Counted from the first letter of the stretch, positions 14,366 to 23,374 are shown. The stretch is 30,553 nt of DNA from RGIG3513 sp045658985 (GCA_045658985.1 JAZOWC010000009.1:1-30553); one strand, 5' to 3'. A program made the numbers and translations. Notes: generated by a model not told the origin, from the sequence alone.

Positions 14366-16735
14366 ATGAACGCTCCGATAATAGCACCCAAAAACAAAGC
14401 AAGAATAATAATGTTCGGCGACTCGTTTGTAAGTTCGGGCAACTTTGGCGATTTGATGGTGTATTTTGCATCCCTCAACGGGTTTGAGTTAAGCATCAAC
14501 GCCATATCCTACAACAACAAGAGCTCGGACTTTGACTATACCGCCGTCGATCTTGTGCATCCTCTCAAGAATGCCGCCACACCGGGCTTTGAGTTCGTAA
14601 AGACCTGCAACACAGAGACGTTTAAGTGGGTATTAGGCGACCCCAATGATGCCGACCTGCTTCTGCTGCAGGCGCCCCGCGGCGAGATATTTGCAGAAAC
14701 TGCCGACAAGGATGCCGTCATGGCTGCGTATACAGATCTGTGCAGCCGCTTCAAGACAGCCTATCCGCAGGGCAAGGTGCTGTTTATCGCGCCTCCCGCA
14801 TTCTCCGATATAGACCAAAAATACTGGGACAAATGGGGCGTCTCTCCCCTGTCTCAGGATGCACAGATGCAGCTTATATCCGGGTTTGCACGCAAGCTGG
14901 CAGACAAAGTCGGCGGCAGCGTGCTGGATATGCAGGCAGCTTATGACTGCTTTGATGAGCAGGATGCAGGCTTTTCTCTGCTTGAAAAAAACCTCCGCCA
15001 CCCATCGCTTATGGGCAGCTATTATAACAGCTGCGTGGTTTTTTCCACCGTATTCGGCATCAGCTGTGCCAATATAGGCTTTTTTGGCGTTCTGCCCGAA
15101 AGTTATGCCATCAAGCTGCAAAACATAGCTCACAAGGCCGTATTCGGCACCGATGCGCCCAAAGCACCCCTCAATACCAAAATGCTGCCCCACCGCGAAA
15201 AGCCCGACCCCAGATTCGCGCATGAAACGGTCGACGAGATAATCAAGCCTCTGCTGGCAACAGCCAAGGCAGGGTTTGACCGCGGCGAGTTTTTCCAGTA
15301 CGATATGAGCGCGCTCAATCAGGTGGTTATGTCCGGCTCGTGGCGCCGCGAGATGCGTGTTCATCCCGAGAGCGCCACTCCCCAGCGCACCAGATACATC
15401 GACTGCTCCTGCTATGTGCACAACTGCTATTTTGATGCCTATGACCACAAGCTGGAAAAATCCGACGACACCAAGGGGATGATCGCACGCGAGGATCTGA
15501 GGGTGTTCTATTGGACTCCCGACAGCGGCGAAAGTGCCGAGGCCGCATCCGACAGAATGCTCAGTATCATCAGGCCCGGTGATGCTATCGTATACCGCAT
15601 GTACAACGAGAAGTTCGGTCACACCATGCTCTATATTGGCAACGGCTGGCTTCTGCACAGTACCAGCCACAATTTCTCGGGAGCAAGCGGCAACTACGAC
15701 CACCACGGCTGTTTTGACAACCGCGAGCTTGTTGGTACTATCAGATATGACCTGCTGGACCTGTTCCTCAAGCCCTACGGCGAGAGATATATGTTTGCCC
15801 CTCACTGCAGAGTGGCGGTCATCAGACCTACCGAAAAGCTGGGCCTGCAGCCCTCACGCCGGGCCATAGACCGCATGAACAATCTCACCGATATCGTAGC
15901 ATATAAGCTCACCACGGCGCCCCAGGGCGTCAGCGTCAACCGCGGCGACGAGGTTAAGTTTACCTTTGTCATCAGGAATATCGGCGAGAACGCCAAGACT
16001 GTTGAGATAGAGGACACCCTCTCACCCCGTCTCAAACTCAAATCCCTCTGCGGTATGAGCGAAAAGGGCGGCAGCATAAGCGCCTCTGTGACCGTTGAGG
16101 GCGGTGAAAAATGCGAGGTCAGCTATACTGCCACCGTTGCCGAGGATGCTGCTTTGGGTGAGTTTATTGAGTGCCGCAGCGCAACTATCGGCAAGGTCAA
16201 GACCAACGATACCGATATTTTTGTAGCACCCACTCTGACAAATGCGCAGCAGCAGGCAGTGAGCGAGGCTGCTCTGCAGTCAAACTGCGCAAACGGACTT
16301 GAGCTTGCAAAAGCCGTCTATGCCGCCATCGGAATATCTCTGCCCATAAGCAGCCTCCGTGAGGTGCAGGATGCGGTGTTCGCCCACTGCGACGGCGCGC
16401 CCGATACCGAATATTTCTGCGCCAAAAACGACGGCAGCATCATCGCGCAAATGACTGTTGGCTGCCTGACCGGCGGCAACGCATTCTACATTCCCAGAGA
16501 CGATCACGACACACGTCTCAGACAGGTGCACAAGGATCTGTTCATCCCGGGCGATCTGCTGTACACCTATGACGGCTTTGAGCGCTGCCTGTGGATATGC
16601 GCAGGTGACAACAAGTTCGTGACCGTAAAGAACGGCAAAACTGTGACGGTCTCTGAGATGGATGCATTTTCCATGCTGGACGGCGTACTGGCAAAAAAGG
16701 CCTTTTGCGTGCTGCGCCCCTCCATGGCATACTGA
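14366..16735 (+). CDS. multidomain SGNH-like / NlpC-P60 / beta-domain / degenerate NlpC protein
   Basis: A 789-residue protein I cannot assign to a named gene. Residues 10-240 look like an SGNH/DUF4886-type hydrolase: IIMFGDSF carries the nucleophile-block GDS, and RHPSLMGSYYNSCVVF resembles the His block. Residues 290-490 look like an NlpC/P60 papain fold: RYIDCSCYVHNCYF with C347, then GDAIVYR...GHTMLYIG with H419, then H431. Residues 515-620 resemble a DUF11-like beta domain (NRGDEVKFTFVIRNIG). Residues 635-785 look like a second NlpC copy: C641 in SNCANGLELAKAVYAAIG is kept, but the expected His is C741 (GDLLYTYDGFERCLWICAG). There is no signal peptide or membrane helix. AGGAGG sits just before the ATG, and the gene is flanked by terminators, so it is a single transcription unit. 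Peptide or cell-wall hydrolysis is an inference. Confidence 0.75.
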   Translation: MNAPIIAPKNKARIIMFGDSFVSSGNFGDLMVYFASLNGFELSINAISYNNKSSDFDYTAVDLVHPLKNAATPGFEFVKTCNTETFKWVLGDPNDADLLLLQAPRGEIFAETADKDAVMAAYTDLCSRFKTAYPQGKVLFIAPPAFSDIDQKYWDKWGVSPLSQDAQMQLISGFARKLADKVGGSVLDMQAAYDCFDEQDAGFSLLEKNLRHPSLMGSYYNSCVVFSTVFGISCANIGFFGVLPESYAIKLQNIAHKAVFGTDAPKAPLNTKMLPHREKPDPRFAHETVDEIIKPLLATAKAGFDRGEFFQYDMSALNQVVMSGSWRREMRVHPESATPQRTRYIDCSCYVHNCYFDAYDHKLEKSDDTKGMIAREDLRVFYWTPDSGESAEAASDRMLSIIRPGDAIVYRMYNEKFGHTMLYIGNGWLLHSTSHNFSGASGNYDHHGCFDNRELVGTIRYDLLDLFLKPYGERYMFAPHCRVAVIRPTEKLGLQPSRRAIDRMNNLTDIVAYKLTTAPQGVSVNRGDEVKFTFVIRNIGENAKTVEIEDTLSPRLKLKSLCGMSEKGGSISASVTVEGGEKCEVSYTATVAEDAALGEFIECRSATIGKVKTNDTDIFVAPTLTNAQQQAVSEAALQSNCANGLELAKAVYAAIGISLPISSLREVQDAVFAHCDGAPDTEYFCAKNDGSIIAQMTVGCLTGGNAFYIPRDDHDTRLRQVHKDLFIPGDLLYTYDGFERCLWICAGDNKFVTVKNGKTVTVSEMDAFSMLDGVLAKKAFCVLRPSMAY

Positions 16736-16758
16736 CACAAATCAAGTCATATACAAAA

Positions 16759-16788
16759 ACACCGCTGTCACAGCTAAGACGGCGGTGT
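16759..16788 (+). terminator. intrinsic terminator after the SGNH/NlpC gene
   Basis: An 11-bp stem with one G-T pair (16759-16769 / 16778-16788, ACACCGC.../...GCGGTGT) and an 8-base loop, followed by CTTTTTG. Confidence 0.85.
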
Positions 16789-16838
16789 CTTTTTGCCTCA
16801 AGTGCCTATGTTTGCTTGGTTTTGGGGCAATTTACCCC

Positions 16839-16867
16839 TTGAATAAAAACACCCACCGTGTTATATT
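16839..16867 (+). promoter_or_regulatory. promoter of nifJ
   Basis: TTGAAT at 16839-16844, a 17-base spacer and TATATT at 16862-16867, 40 bases before the start codon. A second AT-rich GATAAT at 16875-16880 could be an alternative -10. Confidence 0.7.
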
Positions 16868-16907
16868 AAAGTGTGATAATATTGTCCATATGTATGGAGG
16901 AAAAGCT

Positions 16908-19900
16908 ATGAGCAAAAAACAAATTATGGTTGTTGACGGTAACGAAGCTGCGGCATATGCTGCCTATGCTTTCACCGAGGTTGCCGCAATTTATCCTATC
17001 ACTCCCAGCTCCCCTATGGCAGAAAAAACCGACGAATGGTCTGCCAAGGGCAAAAAGAATCTGTTTGACCAGCAGGTAAGACTGGTTGAGATGCAGTCGG
17101 AGGCAGGCGCTATCGGTGCCGTTCACGGCGCTGTTGAGGCAGGCGCTCTTGCCACATCCTACACAAGCTCTCAGGGTCTTATGCTTATGATACCCGTCCT
17201 GCACCGTATCAGCGGCGCAAGACAGCCCGCCGTTCTGCACGTTGCCGCACGTACCGTCGGTACTCACGCAATGAGCATATTCGGCGATCACTCGGACGTT
17301 ATGAACTGCCGTCAGTGCGGTTGGGCACAGCTGTCCTCGGGCAGCGTTCAGGAGGTCATGGATCTGGCAGGCGTGGCACATCTGTGCGCCATCAAGTCCC
17401 GTATCCCCTTCATGCACTTCTTTGACGGTTTCCGTACCAGCCACGAGATCCAGAAGGTCGAGGCATTCGACTACGAGGATTACCGCAAGCTGCTGGACTG
17501 GGACGCTGTTGAGAAGTTCCGCGCTGAGGCCCTCAACCCCGAGCATCCCACACTGCGCAACACCGTGCAGAACCCCGACGTATACTTCCAGTTCAGAGAA
17601 GCCAACAACGTGGACTACGCTCAGCTGCCCGACATAGTCGAGGGTTATCTCAAGCAGATCTCCGACATCACCGGCAGAGAGTATCATCTGTTTAACTACT
17701 ACGGCGCTGATGATGCCGAGCAGGTGATCGTGGCTATGGGCAGCGTTTCCGGCGCTGCACGCGAGGTCACAGAGTATCTGTGCAAGCAGGGCAAGAAGGT
17801 CGGCTACCTGCAGGTCCATCTGTACAGACCCTTCAGCGCCAAGCACTTCCTCTCCGCTCTGCCCAAGAGCGTCAAGCGTATCGCAGTCCTCGACCGCTGC
17901 AAGGAGATGGGCGCGCTGGGCGATCCTCTGTATGAGGACATCTGCGCTCTGTACAACAACGATGCTGATGCTCCCATGATCATCGGCGGCAGATACGGTC
18001 TGGGCTCCAAGGACACCGATGCCTCTCAGATCATGGCCGCATTTGACAACCTGATGTCCTCCTGCCCCAAGAACGGCTTTACTCTGGGCATCATCGACGA
18101 CGTTACCAATCACTCCCTGCCCGCAGGCGACTTCCATATCGACCACGATACCACCGTCAGCTGCAAGTTCTGGGGTCTGGGCTCCGACGGCACCGTTGGC
18201 GCCAACAAGAACTCCATCAAGATCATCGGTGAGAACACCGATATGTACACTCAGGCATATTTTGAGTACGATACCAAAAAGAGCTTTGGTCTCACCCGCT
18301 CCCATCTGAGATTCGGTCACGAGCCCATTCTGTCCACCTATCTGGTGCGCCGTGCGGATTTTGTGGCATGCCATAACTTCAACTACCTGCATCAGTACGA
18401 CATCGTCAGCGAGATCAAGGACGGCGGCTCCTTCCTGCTCAACTGCCCCGTCAGCGCAGACAGACTTGGCGAAGTCCTGCCCGCAGGCGTCAAGAAATAC
18501 ATCGCCGAGCACAACATCTCTCTGTACACCATCGATGCAAACGCCATTGCCGAAAGCCTTGGTCTGGGCAATCACGCAAGTATGGTACTGCAGGCCGCTT
18601 TCTTCAGCCTTGCCAATATCATTCCCACCGACGAGGCTGTCAAGCACATGAAGGCAGCGGTGGAAAAGACCTTCCGCAAGAAGGGCGAAAAGGTCATCAA
18701 GATGAATATGGACGCCATCGACGCAGGTATTTCGGGCGTTACCAAGGTTGACGTTCCCGCCGACTGGGCAGGCGCTGCCGAGGAGACAGCCGCTGTCGAA
18801 AAGGACGAACCCGCATTCATCAAGAATATTCTCCGTCCCCTGAACTCACAGAAGGGTGATTCTCTGCCCGTAAGCAGCTTTTTGCCCTACAAGGACGGCA
18901 CAATGCCTCTGGGCACCACCGCATACGAAAAGCGCGGCATAGCTACTTCTGTGCCCGTGTGGGATCCCACCGCCTGCGTACAGTGCAACCGCTGCTCCTA
19001 CGTATGCCCCCACGCCGTTCTGCGTCCCTATCTGCTTAACGAAGAAGAAGTCAAGAACGCACCCGAAAACTTCAAGCTCAAGAAGGCTATCGGCAAGGGC
19101 GCCGAGGGTCTGAGCTACTCTCTGCAGGTCAGCACCCTTGACTGCACAAGCTGCGGCAGCTGCGCCAGCGTATGTCCCGCAAAGGGCGGCGCTCTGCATA
19201 TGACTCCCGTGGCCGATGCGGATATGACTCAGGAGTGCTGGGAGTACGGTCTTACTCTCACCGAGAAGGACGTATTTGACGTGGCCTCGGTCAAGGGCAG
19301 CCAGTTCAAGCAGCCTCTCTGCGAGTTCTCCGGCGCCTGCGCAGGCTGCGGCGAGACTCCCTACGCAAAGCTGCTGACCCAGATGTTCGGCGACAAGATC
19401 TACTGGGCAAACGGCACCGGCTGTTCTCAGGCCTGGGGCAGCCCCATGCCCTCCATCCCCTACTGCAAGAACAAGCAGGGCAAGGGTGTTGCATGGTCCA
19501 ACTCGCTGTTTGAGAACAATGCCGAGTTCTCCCTCGGCATGGCACTGGCTGTCAAGCAGCAGCGCGAGCGTGTCCGCGCTCAGGCTGAGAAGCTGATGGC
19601 TGTCGCTCCCGACAACATCAAGGCCGCAATCGAGCAGTGGCTGAACAGCTACAACGACATCAACGTATCCCAGAAGCACTCCGACGAGCTGGTCGAGGCT
19701 CTGCAGAACACCGAGCTCGAGGGTGAGGCAGATACACTGAAAAAGGACATCCTGCTCCACCGCGATCAGCTGGGCAAAAAGACCATCTGGATGTACGGCG
19801 GCGACGGCTGGGCATACGATATCGGTTACGGCGGACTTGATCACGTTATTGCCACCGGCGAGGACGTCAACGTATTCATCATCGACACCGAGGTCTACTC

Positions 19901-20414
19901 CAACACCGGCGGTCAGTCCTCCAAGGCTACTCCTCTGGGCGCTGTTGCACAGTTCCAGGCAGCAGGCAAAAAGAGCGCCAAGAAGGATCTTGGCAAGCTG
20001 ATGATGAGCTACGGCTTCTGCTACGTTGCATCGGTTGCTATGGGCGCCGATCAGAATCAGCTGATCAAGGCCATCAAGGAGGCTGAGGCATATCCCGGTC
20101 CCTCTGTCATCATCGCATACACTCCCTGCATCAACCACGGCATCAAGCTGGGTATGAACAACGTGCAGGATGAGATGAAGCGTGCCGTTGACAGCGGATA
20201 CTGGACTCTCTACCGCTACAACCCCGAAAACAAGAAGCTGACCCTCGACAGCAAGGAGCCTACTCTGGACTTCCAGACCTTCCTGCGCGGCGAGGTCAGA
20301 TACAGTGCTCTGGATATTACCTTCCCCGAAAATGCCAAGACGATGTTCGCAGAGGCAGAACAGCAGGCAAAGGAAAGATACCTGGAGTTTAAGAAAATGT
20401 CCGAGGACAAATAA
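16908..20414 (+). CDS. nifJ: pyruvate:ferredoxin (flavodoxin) oxidoreductase
   Basis: A 1168-residue single-chain PFOR that oxidises pyruvate with CoA to acetyl-CoA and CO2 and reduces ferredoxin, the central step of clostridial fermentation. Domains in order: pyrimidine-binding domain I with the YPITPSSPMAEKTDEW motif near residue 27, transketolase-C-like domain, CoA/linker domain, and a 2x[4Fe-4S] ferredoxin domain (CVQCNRCSYVCP from C690; CTSCGSCASVCP from C746). The TPP-binding domain follows with the third-cluster motif CAGCGE at C811, GDGWAYDIGYGG from G965, and a conserved PCINHG near the end. Length is normal and no residue is missing. The open frame extends 82 codons upstream, but GGAGG at 16896-16900 seven bases before ATG 16908 and the conserved KQIMVVDGNEAAAYAAY opening fix the start. 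It is monocistronic. Confidence 0.98.
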   Translation: MSKKQIMVVDGNEAAAYAAYAFTEVAAIYPITPSSPMAEKTDEWSAKGKKNLFDQQVRLVEMQSEAGAIGAVHGAVEAGALATSYTSSQGLMLMIPVLHRISGARQPAVLHVAARTVGTHAMSIFGDHSDVMNCRQCGWAQLSSGSVQEVMDLAGVAHLCAIKSRIPFMHFFDGFRTSHEIQKVEAFDYEDYRKLLDWDAVEKFRAEALNPEHPTLRNTVQNPDVYFQFREANNVDYAQLPDIVEGYLKQISDITGREYHLFNYYGADDAEQVIVAMGSVSGAAREVTEYLCKQGKKVGYLQVHLYRPFSAKHFLSALPKSVKRIAVLDRCKEMGALGDPLYEDICALYNNDADAPMIIGGRYGLGSKDTDASQIMAAFDNLMSSCPKNGFTLGIIDDVTNHSLPAGDFHIDHDTTVSCKFWGLGSDGTVGANKNSIKIIGENTDMYTQAYFEYDTKKSFGLTRSHLRFGHEPILSTYLVRRADFVACHNFNYLHQYDIVSEIKDGGSFLLNCPVSADRLGEVLPAGVKKYIAEHNISLYTIDANAIAESLGLGNHASMVLQAAFFSLANIIPTDEAVKHMKAAVEKTFRKKGEKVIKMNMDAIDAGISGVTKVDVPADWAGAAEETAAVEKDEPAFIKNILRPLNSQKGDSLPVSSFLPYKDGTMPLGTTAYEKRGIATSVPVWDPTACVQCNRCSYVCPHAVLRPYLLNEEEVKNAPENFKLKKAIGKGAEGLSYSLQVSTLDCTSCGSCASVCPAKGGALHMTPVADADMTQECWEYGLTLTEKDVFDVASVKGSQFKQPLCEFSGACAGCGETPYAKLLTQMFGDKIYWANGTGCSQAWGSPMPSIPYCKNKQGKGVAWSNSLFENNAEFSLGMALAVKQQRERVRAQAEKLMAVAPDNIKAAIEQWLNSYNDINVSQKHSDELVEALQNTELEGEADTLKKDILLHRDQLGKKTIWMYGGDGWAYDIGYGGLDHVIATGEDVNVFIIDTEVYSNTGGQSSKATPLGAVAQFQAAGKKSAKKDLGKLMMSYGFCYVASVAMGADQNQLIKAIKEAEAYPGPSVIIAYTPCINHGIKLGMNNVQDEMKRAVDSGYWTLYRYNPENKKLTLDSKEPTLDFQTFLRGEVRYSALDITFPENAKTMFAEAEQQAKERYLEFKKMSEDK

Positions 20415-20444
20415 GCCGTACAAATAACCGCGTTTGATTATGAA

Positions 20445-20482
20445 AAAAACGTACTTTTGAGTCAGATCAAAAGTACGTTTTT
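20445..20482. terminator. bidirectional intrinsic terminator between nifJ and the Xre gene
   Basis: A perfect 16-bp stem (20445-20460 / 20467-20482) with loop GTCAGA. A run on one side and T run on the other let it work on both strands. The stop codon of the minus-strand Xre gene (20481-20483) overlaps its edge. Confidence 0.9.
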
Positions 20483-20699
20483 ATTTATAGTCTTTTGGGA
20501 TATTGGTGAGGCCGATGATGTAATCGGCAGACAGATTATAGAATCTGCACAGCTTGATAAGATCGTCGATCTTCAGCTCCGCCCTGCCCGTCTCTATGTG
20601 ATTGTACCCCTGCTGTGATTTGTTGAGCAGCCTGCCAAGCTCGGTCTGCGTCAAATCACGGTCTTCCCTGATATTGCGCATACGCTCACGATAGTCCAT
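20481..20699 (-). CDS. small Xre-family transcriptional regulator
   Basis: A 72-residue protein that is little more than one Cro/C1-type helix-turn-helix: MRNIREDRDLTQTELGRLLNKSQQGYNHIETGRAELKIDDLIKLCRFYNLSADYIIGL. This class usually acts as a local repressor. AGGAG lies nine bases before the ATG. It is divergent from the DUF6054/ABC operon. The two palindromes in the shared promoter region are the obvious operators, so it probably represses both itself and the exporter operon. Its inducer is unknown. Confidence 0.92.
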   Translation of the reverse strand: MDYRERMRNIREDRDLTQTELGRLLNKSQQGYNHIETGRAELKIDDLIKLCRFYNLSADYIIGLTNIPKDYK

Positions 20700-20728
20700 A
20701 TTCCATCACTCCTGTCCGAATAATAGCA

Positions 20729-20770
20729 TACTCAAATATTGAGTATTGACATTTACTCAATATTTGAGTA
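20729..20770. promoter_or_regulatory. twin palindromic operators of the Xre regulator
   Basis: Two 17-base sites that are exact reverse complements of each other: TACTCAAATATTGAGTA at 20729-20745 and TACTCAATATTTGAGTA at 20754-20770. Both have arms TACTCAA/TTGAGTA around a 3-base centre, and the centres are 25 bp apart. The second fills the spacer of the plus-strand promoter, and the first ends just before its -35. Confidence 0.88.
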
Positions 20771-20774
20771 CAAT
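20746..20774 (+). promoter_or_regulatory. promoter of the DUF6054-ABC exporter operon
   Basis: Perfect TTGACA at 20746-20751, a 17-base spacer and TACAAT at 20769-20774. Such a strong promoter with a palindrome inside the spacer is expected to be shut off tightly when the repressor is bound. Confidence 0.85.
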
Positions 20775-20828
20775 TACTGTGTTTTAGTAGTATAATTAGA
20801 TTATACGAGTATTCAGGGAGGATATACT

Positions 20829-21155
20829 ATGGCTAAACTTGAAAGAACGCTCAGCGGCAGTTTTGACAGCTGGCTCGACCGTATAGTTGACGGGATACTA
20901 AGCAGCAGTCTGTCGGCCACGTTGGAGGACGGCAGTGATTTTTGCACAGGAGACGCCCGATGCAGTGTGCGTGTTTTTGAGCGGTACAGCTACTCCGGCT
21001 CCAACCGCGTCAGTATGAACGTGACCTTGTTCCAAAGTGGAGACGGCCCGATATTTTTGTCGGGTATCACCTCAGGCGGCAGTCAGGCTGTGCTTTTTAA
21101 GTTCAACACCCTCGGTGAGGAAGCCTTTCTCGACAAGCTGAGCGAGCTTCTGTAA
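20829..21155 (+). CDS. DUF6054 family protein
   Basis: A 108-residue soluble protein that I recognise as the DUF6054 type from sequence features (MAKLERTLSGSFDSWLDRIVDGILSSSLSATLEDGSDF, then RVFERYSYSGSNRVSMNVTLFQSGD and the TSGGSQAVLFKFNTLGEEAFLDKL end). Its function is unknown. It has no signal peptide or membrane segment. GGGAGG lies seven bases before the ATG. It is the first gene of the operon, 19 bases before the ABC ATPase, so it may be a regulator, ligand-binding or accessory protein of that exporter. Confidence 0.8.
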   Translation: MAKLERTLSGSFDSWLDRIVDGILSSSLSATLEDGSDFCTGDARCSVRVFERYSYSGSNRVSMNVTLFQSGDGPIFLSGITSGGSQAVLFKFNTLGEEAFLDKLSELL

Positions 21156-21174
21156 ACAGATCGGAGGCAAAAAT

Positions 21175-22074
21175 ATGATTCTTGAGCTTCGTGATATAAA
21201 CAAATCATTCGGCGAAAAGCGGGTGCTGTGCGGCGTGTCTTTTGCCGCAGAGAGCGGAAAAGCTTTTGGACTTCTGGGCAGAAACGGCGCAGGAAAGACT
21301 ACATCGATACGCATACTTATGGACGTCTTTCCCGCTGACAGCGGAGAGGTGCTCATAGACGGCAAGCCCATAGACTACAATAAGATCGGCATCGGCTATC
21401 TGCCCGAGGAGCGCGGTCTTTACCCCAAAAAGACCATCATCGACCAGCTCGTCTATCTGGCGCAGCTTAAAGGTATGGACCGTAAGTCCGCCACAAGATC
21501 CATCGACCAATGGCTGGAAAGGCTGGGCATGACCGAATACCGCAACAAGCGGCTGGACACCCTGTCCAAAGGCAATCAGCAGAAGATCCAGCTCATTACC
21601 GCGCTGGCTCACGACCCGGACATCGTCATACTTGACGAGCCGTTTTCGGGCCTTGATCCCGTCAACGCCATGCTGCTCAAGGACGTGGTGCGCGAGCAGA
21701 TCGCACGCGGCAAAATAGTGCTGTTCTCCAGCCATCAGATGAGCTATATCGAGGAGTTCTGTGACAGTATAGCCATTCTCAACGGCGGCAAGGTGGTTCT
21801 CAGCGGTGACTTGCACGATATCAAACGCAATTATCCCCGCGACCGTCTGGTCATTCGCAGCGACAGCCCCGAGGCCATAGAGAGGGATTTCGGCGCCGAC
21901 TGCACACGCCTGAGCGGCGGCTGCCTGCTTTTGCGCCTGCCCTCCCCCGAGCACAAAAAGACGGTCATGGCACAGCTTGCGTCAAACTACGACATTGACG
22001 AGGTCAAAATCTACGAACCTTCGCTGAACGATATTTTCATCGAGTACGCAGGCGACGGTGCAAAGGAGGAGTGA
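21175..22074 (+). CDS. ABC transporter ATP-binding protein, NatA-like
   Basis: A 299-residue ATPase of an ABC-2 type exporter. Walker A GRNGAGKT is at 35-42, the Q-loop region YLPEERGLYPKKTI follows (about 75-88), the signature LSKGNQQ is at 130-136, Walker B VILDEPFSGLDP at 151-162, and the switch His in FSSHQMSYIEEFCD. A C-terminal DUF4162-like extension (about 215-299) is typical of NatA/YhaQ proteins. GGAGG precedes the ATG. It forms a transporter with the permease that begins three bases after its stop. Confidence 0.94.
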   Translation: MILELRDINKSFGEKRVLCGVSFAAESGKAFGLLGRNGAGKTTSIRILMDVFPADSGEVLIDGKPIDYNKIGIGYLPEERGLYPKKTIIDQLVYLAQLKGMDRKSATRSIDQWLERLGMTEYRNKRLDTLSKGNQQKIQLITALAHDPDIVILDEPFSGLDPVNAMLLKDVVREQIARGKIVLFSSHQMSYIEEFCDSIAILNGGKVVLSGDLHDIKRNYPRDRLVIRSDSPEAIERDFGADCTRLSGGCLLLRLPSPEHKKTVMAQLASNYDIDEVKIYEPSLNDIFIEYAGDGAKEE

Positions 22075-22077
22075 GCC

Positions 22078-23322
22078 ATGAAGCAGTTTGGCACTATAAT
22101 GGGTTTTGAGCTCAGAGGATATTTCAGGAACAAAATATTCATAGGCATAACCTTGTTTTTGGTGGTGCTTATGGGCGTGGTAATGTTCTTTCCGCAATTA
22201 CGCAGCGCATTCGGCTCCGACTCTGCAGACGACACACCCGCAGGCGAGCTGCCGCTGATGCTGATCAAAACGAGCAGCAGCGAATACGCGCAGCTTGTGG
22301 CGGATACCTTTGCTCAGGCATTCGGCGGATACCGTATCGAGCTGACGGACGCGGCCACTCAGGATATCAAAGAGCAGATAGTGTCCGGCGAGGCAGAATG
22401 CGCCTTTGTGATGACCTCCCCCACCGAATACGTCTACTACGTGAATAATCTGTCCATGCACGACTCCAACAGGGCTGTTGCCGACTCGGTGCTGCAGCAG
22501 GTCTATCAGATGAACGCTATGATCGGCAGCGGTATGACTCAGGCCGATGCCGCCGCGGTGATGGGTATACAGATAAACGGCACCGTGGAGAATCTGGGCA
22601 AGAATCAGATGGAGAACTTCTTCTATACATATATAATGATTTTTGCTCTGTATATGGTCATATTGCTCTACGGACAGATGGTTGCCACCAATGTAGCCAC
22701 CGAAAAAAGCTCCCGCGCCATGGAGGTGCTGATTACCAGCGCCCGCCCCACCTCTATGATGTTCGGCAAGGTGCTGGCATCCTGCCTTGCAGGCTTTGTA
22801 CAGCTGATCGTGGTGTTCGGCTCGGCGCTGGTGTTCTTTAAGCTCAACGAGTCCTACTGGGGCGACAATGAGCTGATCAACTCTCTGTTCAACATCCCGC
22901 CCGATCTGCTGGGATATATGCTGGTATTCTTTGTGCTGGGATTTTTGATCTATGCGTTTATGTTCGGTGCCGTAGGCTCCACAGCCTCCAAGCTTGAGGA
23001 TATCAACACCTCTGTAATGCCCATCACCGTGCTGTTTGTCATAGCATTCGTGGTGGTTATGACCTCTATGGCATCTGGCAACGTGGACAACACCCTGATG
23101 GTGGTATGCTCATACATCCCGTTCACCTCACCCATGGCGATGTTTACCCGAATAGCTATGAGTACTGTGCCCGTATACGAAATAGCAGCCTCTGTCGCCG
23201 TGCTGATAGGCTCTGCGGCAGGTGTGGGCTATATTTCGGCAAAAATATACCGTGTAGGCGTGCTCCTCTACGGCTCCAAGCCCAAACTCACATCCCTGCT
23301 CAAAGCCGTATGGAAAGCATAA
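22078..23322 (+). CDS. ABC-2 type permease, NatB/YhaP-like
   Basis: A 414-residue ABC-2 permease. It has one N-terminal helix (about 19-40) and a large extracytoplasmic loop (about 45-180) containing the GYRIELTDAATQDIKEQIVSGEAECAFVM segment typical of NatB/YhaP exporters. A block of further helices follows from about 183 to the C-terminus (YTYIMIFALYMVILLYGQMVATNVATEKSSRAMEVLITSARP, then several hydrophobic stretches). The family exports Na+, peptides or antibiotics; no substrate can be assigned here. AAGGAGG overlaps the end of the ATPase gene. It is the last gene of the operon. Confidence 0.93.
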   Translation: MKQFGTIMGFELRGYFRNKIFIGITLFLVVLMGVVMFFPQLRSAFGSDSADDTPAGELPLMLIKTSSSEYAQLVADTFAQAFGGYRIELTDAATQDIKEQIVSGEAECAFVMTSPTEYVYYVNNLSMHDSNRAVADSVLQQVYQMNAMIGSGMTQADAAAVMGIQINGTVENLGKNQMENFFYTYIMIFALYMVILLYGQMVATNVATEKSSRAMEVLITSARPTSMMFGKVLASCLAGFVQLIVVFGSALVFFKLNESYWGDNELINSLFNIPPDLLGYMLVFFVLGFLIYAFMFGAVGSTASKLEDINTSVMPITVLFVIAFVVVMTSMASGNVDNTLMVVCSYIPFTSPMAMFTRIAMSTVPVYEIAASVAVLIGSAAGVGYISAKIYRVGVLLYGSKPKLTSLLKAVWKA

Positions 23323-23338
23323 AAAAGTAATATTGACG

Positions 23339-23374
23339 CCTCGCCCGACAGGTACAAACGCCTGTCGGGCGAGG
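23339..23374 (+). terminator. strong hairpin after the ABC exporter operon (possible terminator)
   Basis: A perfect 14-bp GC-rich stem (CCTCGCCCGACAGG / CCTGTCGGGCGAGG) with an 8-base loop, 16 bases after the permease stop. The plus strand continues with GTAAAAAAA and not a T run; the first T run is at about 23391-23396. It is likely the operon end, but not a textbook intrinsic terminator. Confidence 0.5.

Noticed and set aside
16662..16907. N-terminal extension of nifJ
   Set aside because: It would run through the preceding gene's end, a terminator and the nifJ promoter. The conserved PFOR N-terminus begins at ATG 16908 with its own GGAGG.
16866..18647. 593-codon open frame antisense to nifJ
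   Set aside because: It is a by-product of the strong codon bias of nifJ. The translation is low-complexity, has no recognisable motif, and the opposite frame is an unmistakable PFOR. The same applies to 18846-20423 (minus), 3098-4033 (minus), 14633-15805 (minus) and the 11252-13041 (minus) frames.
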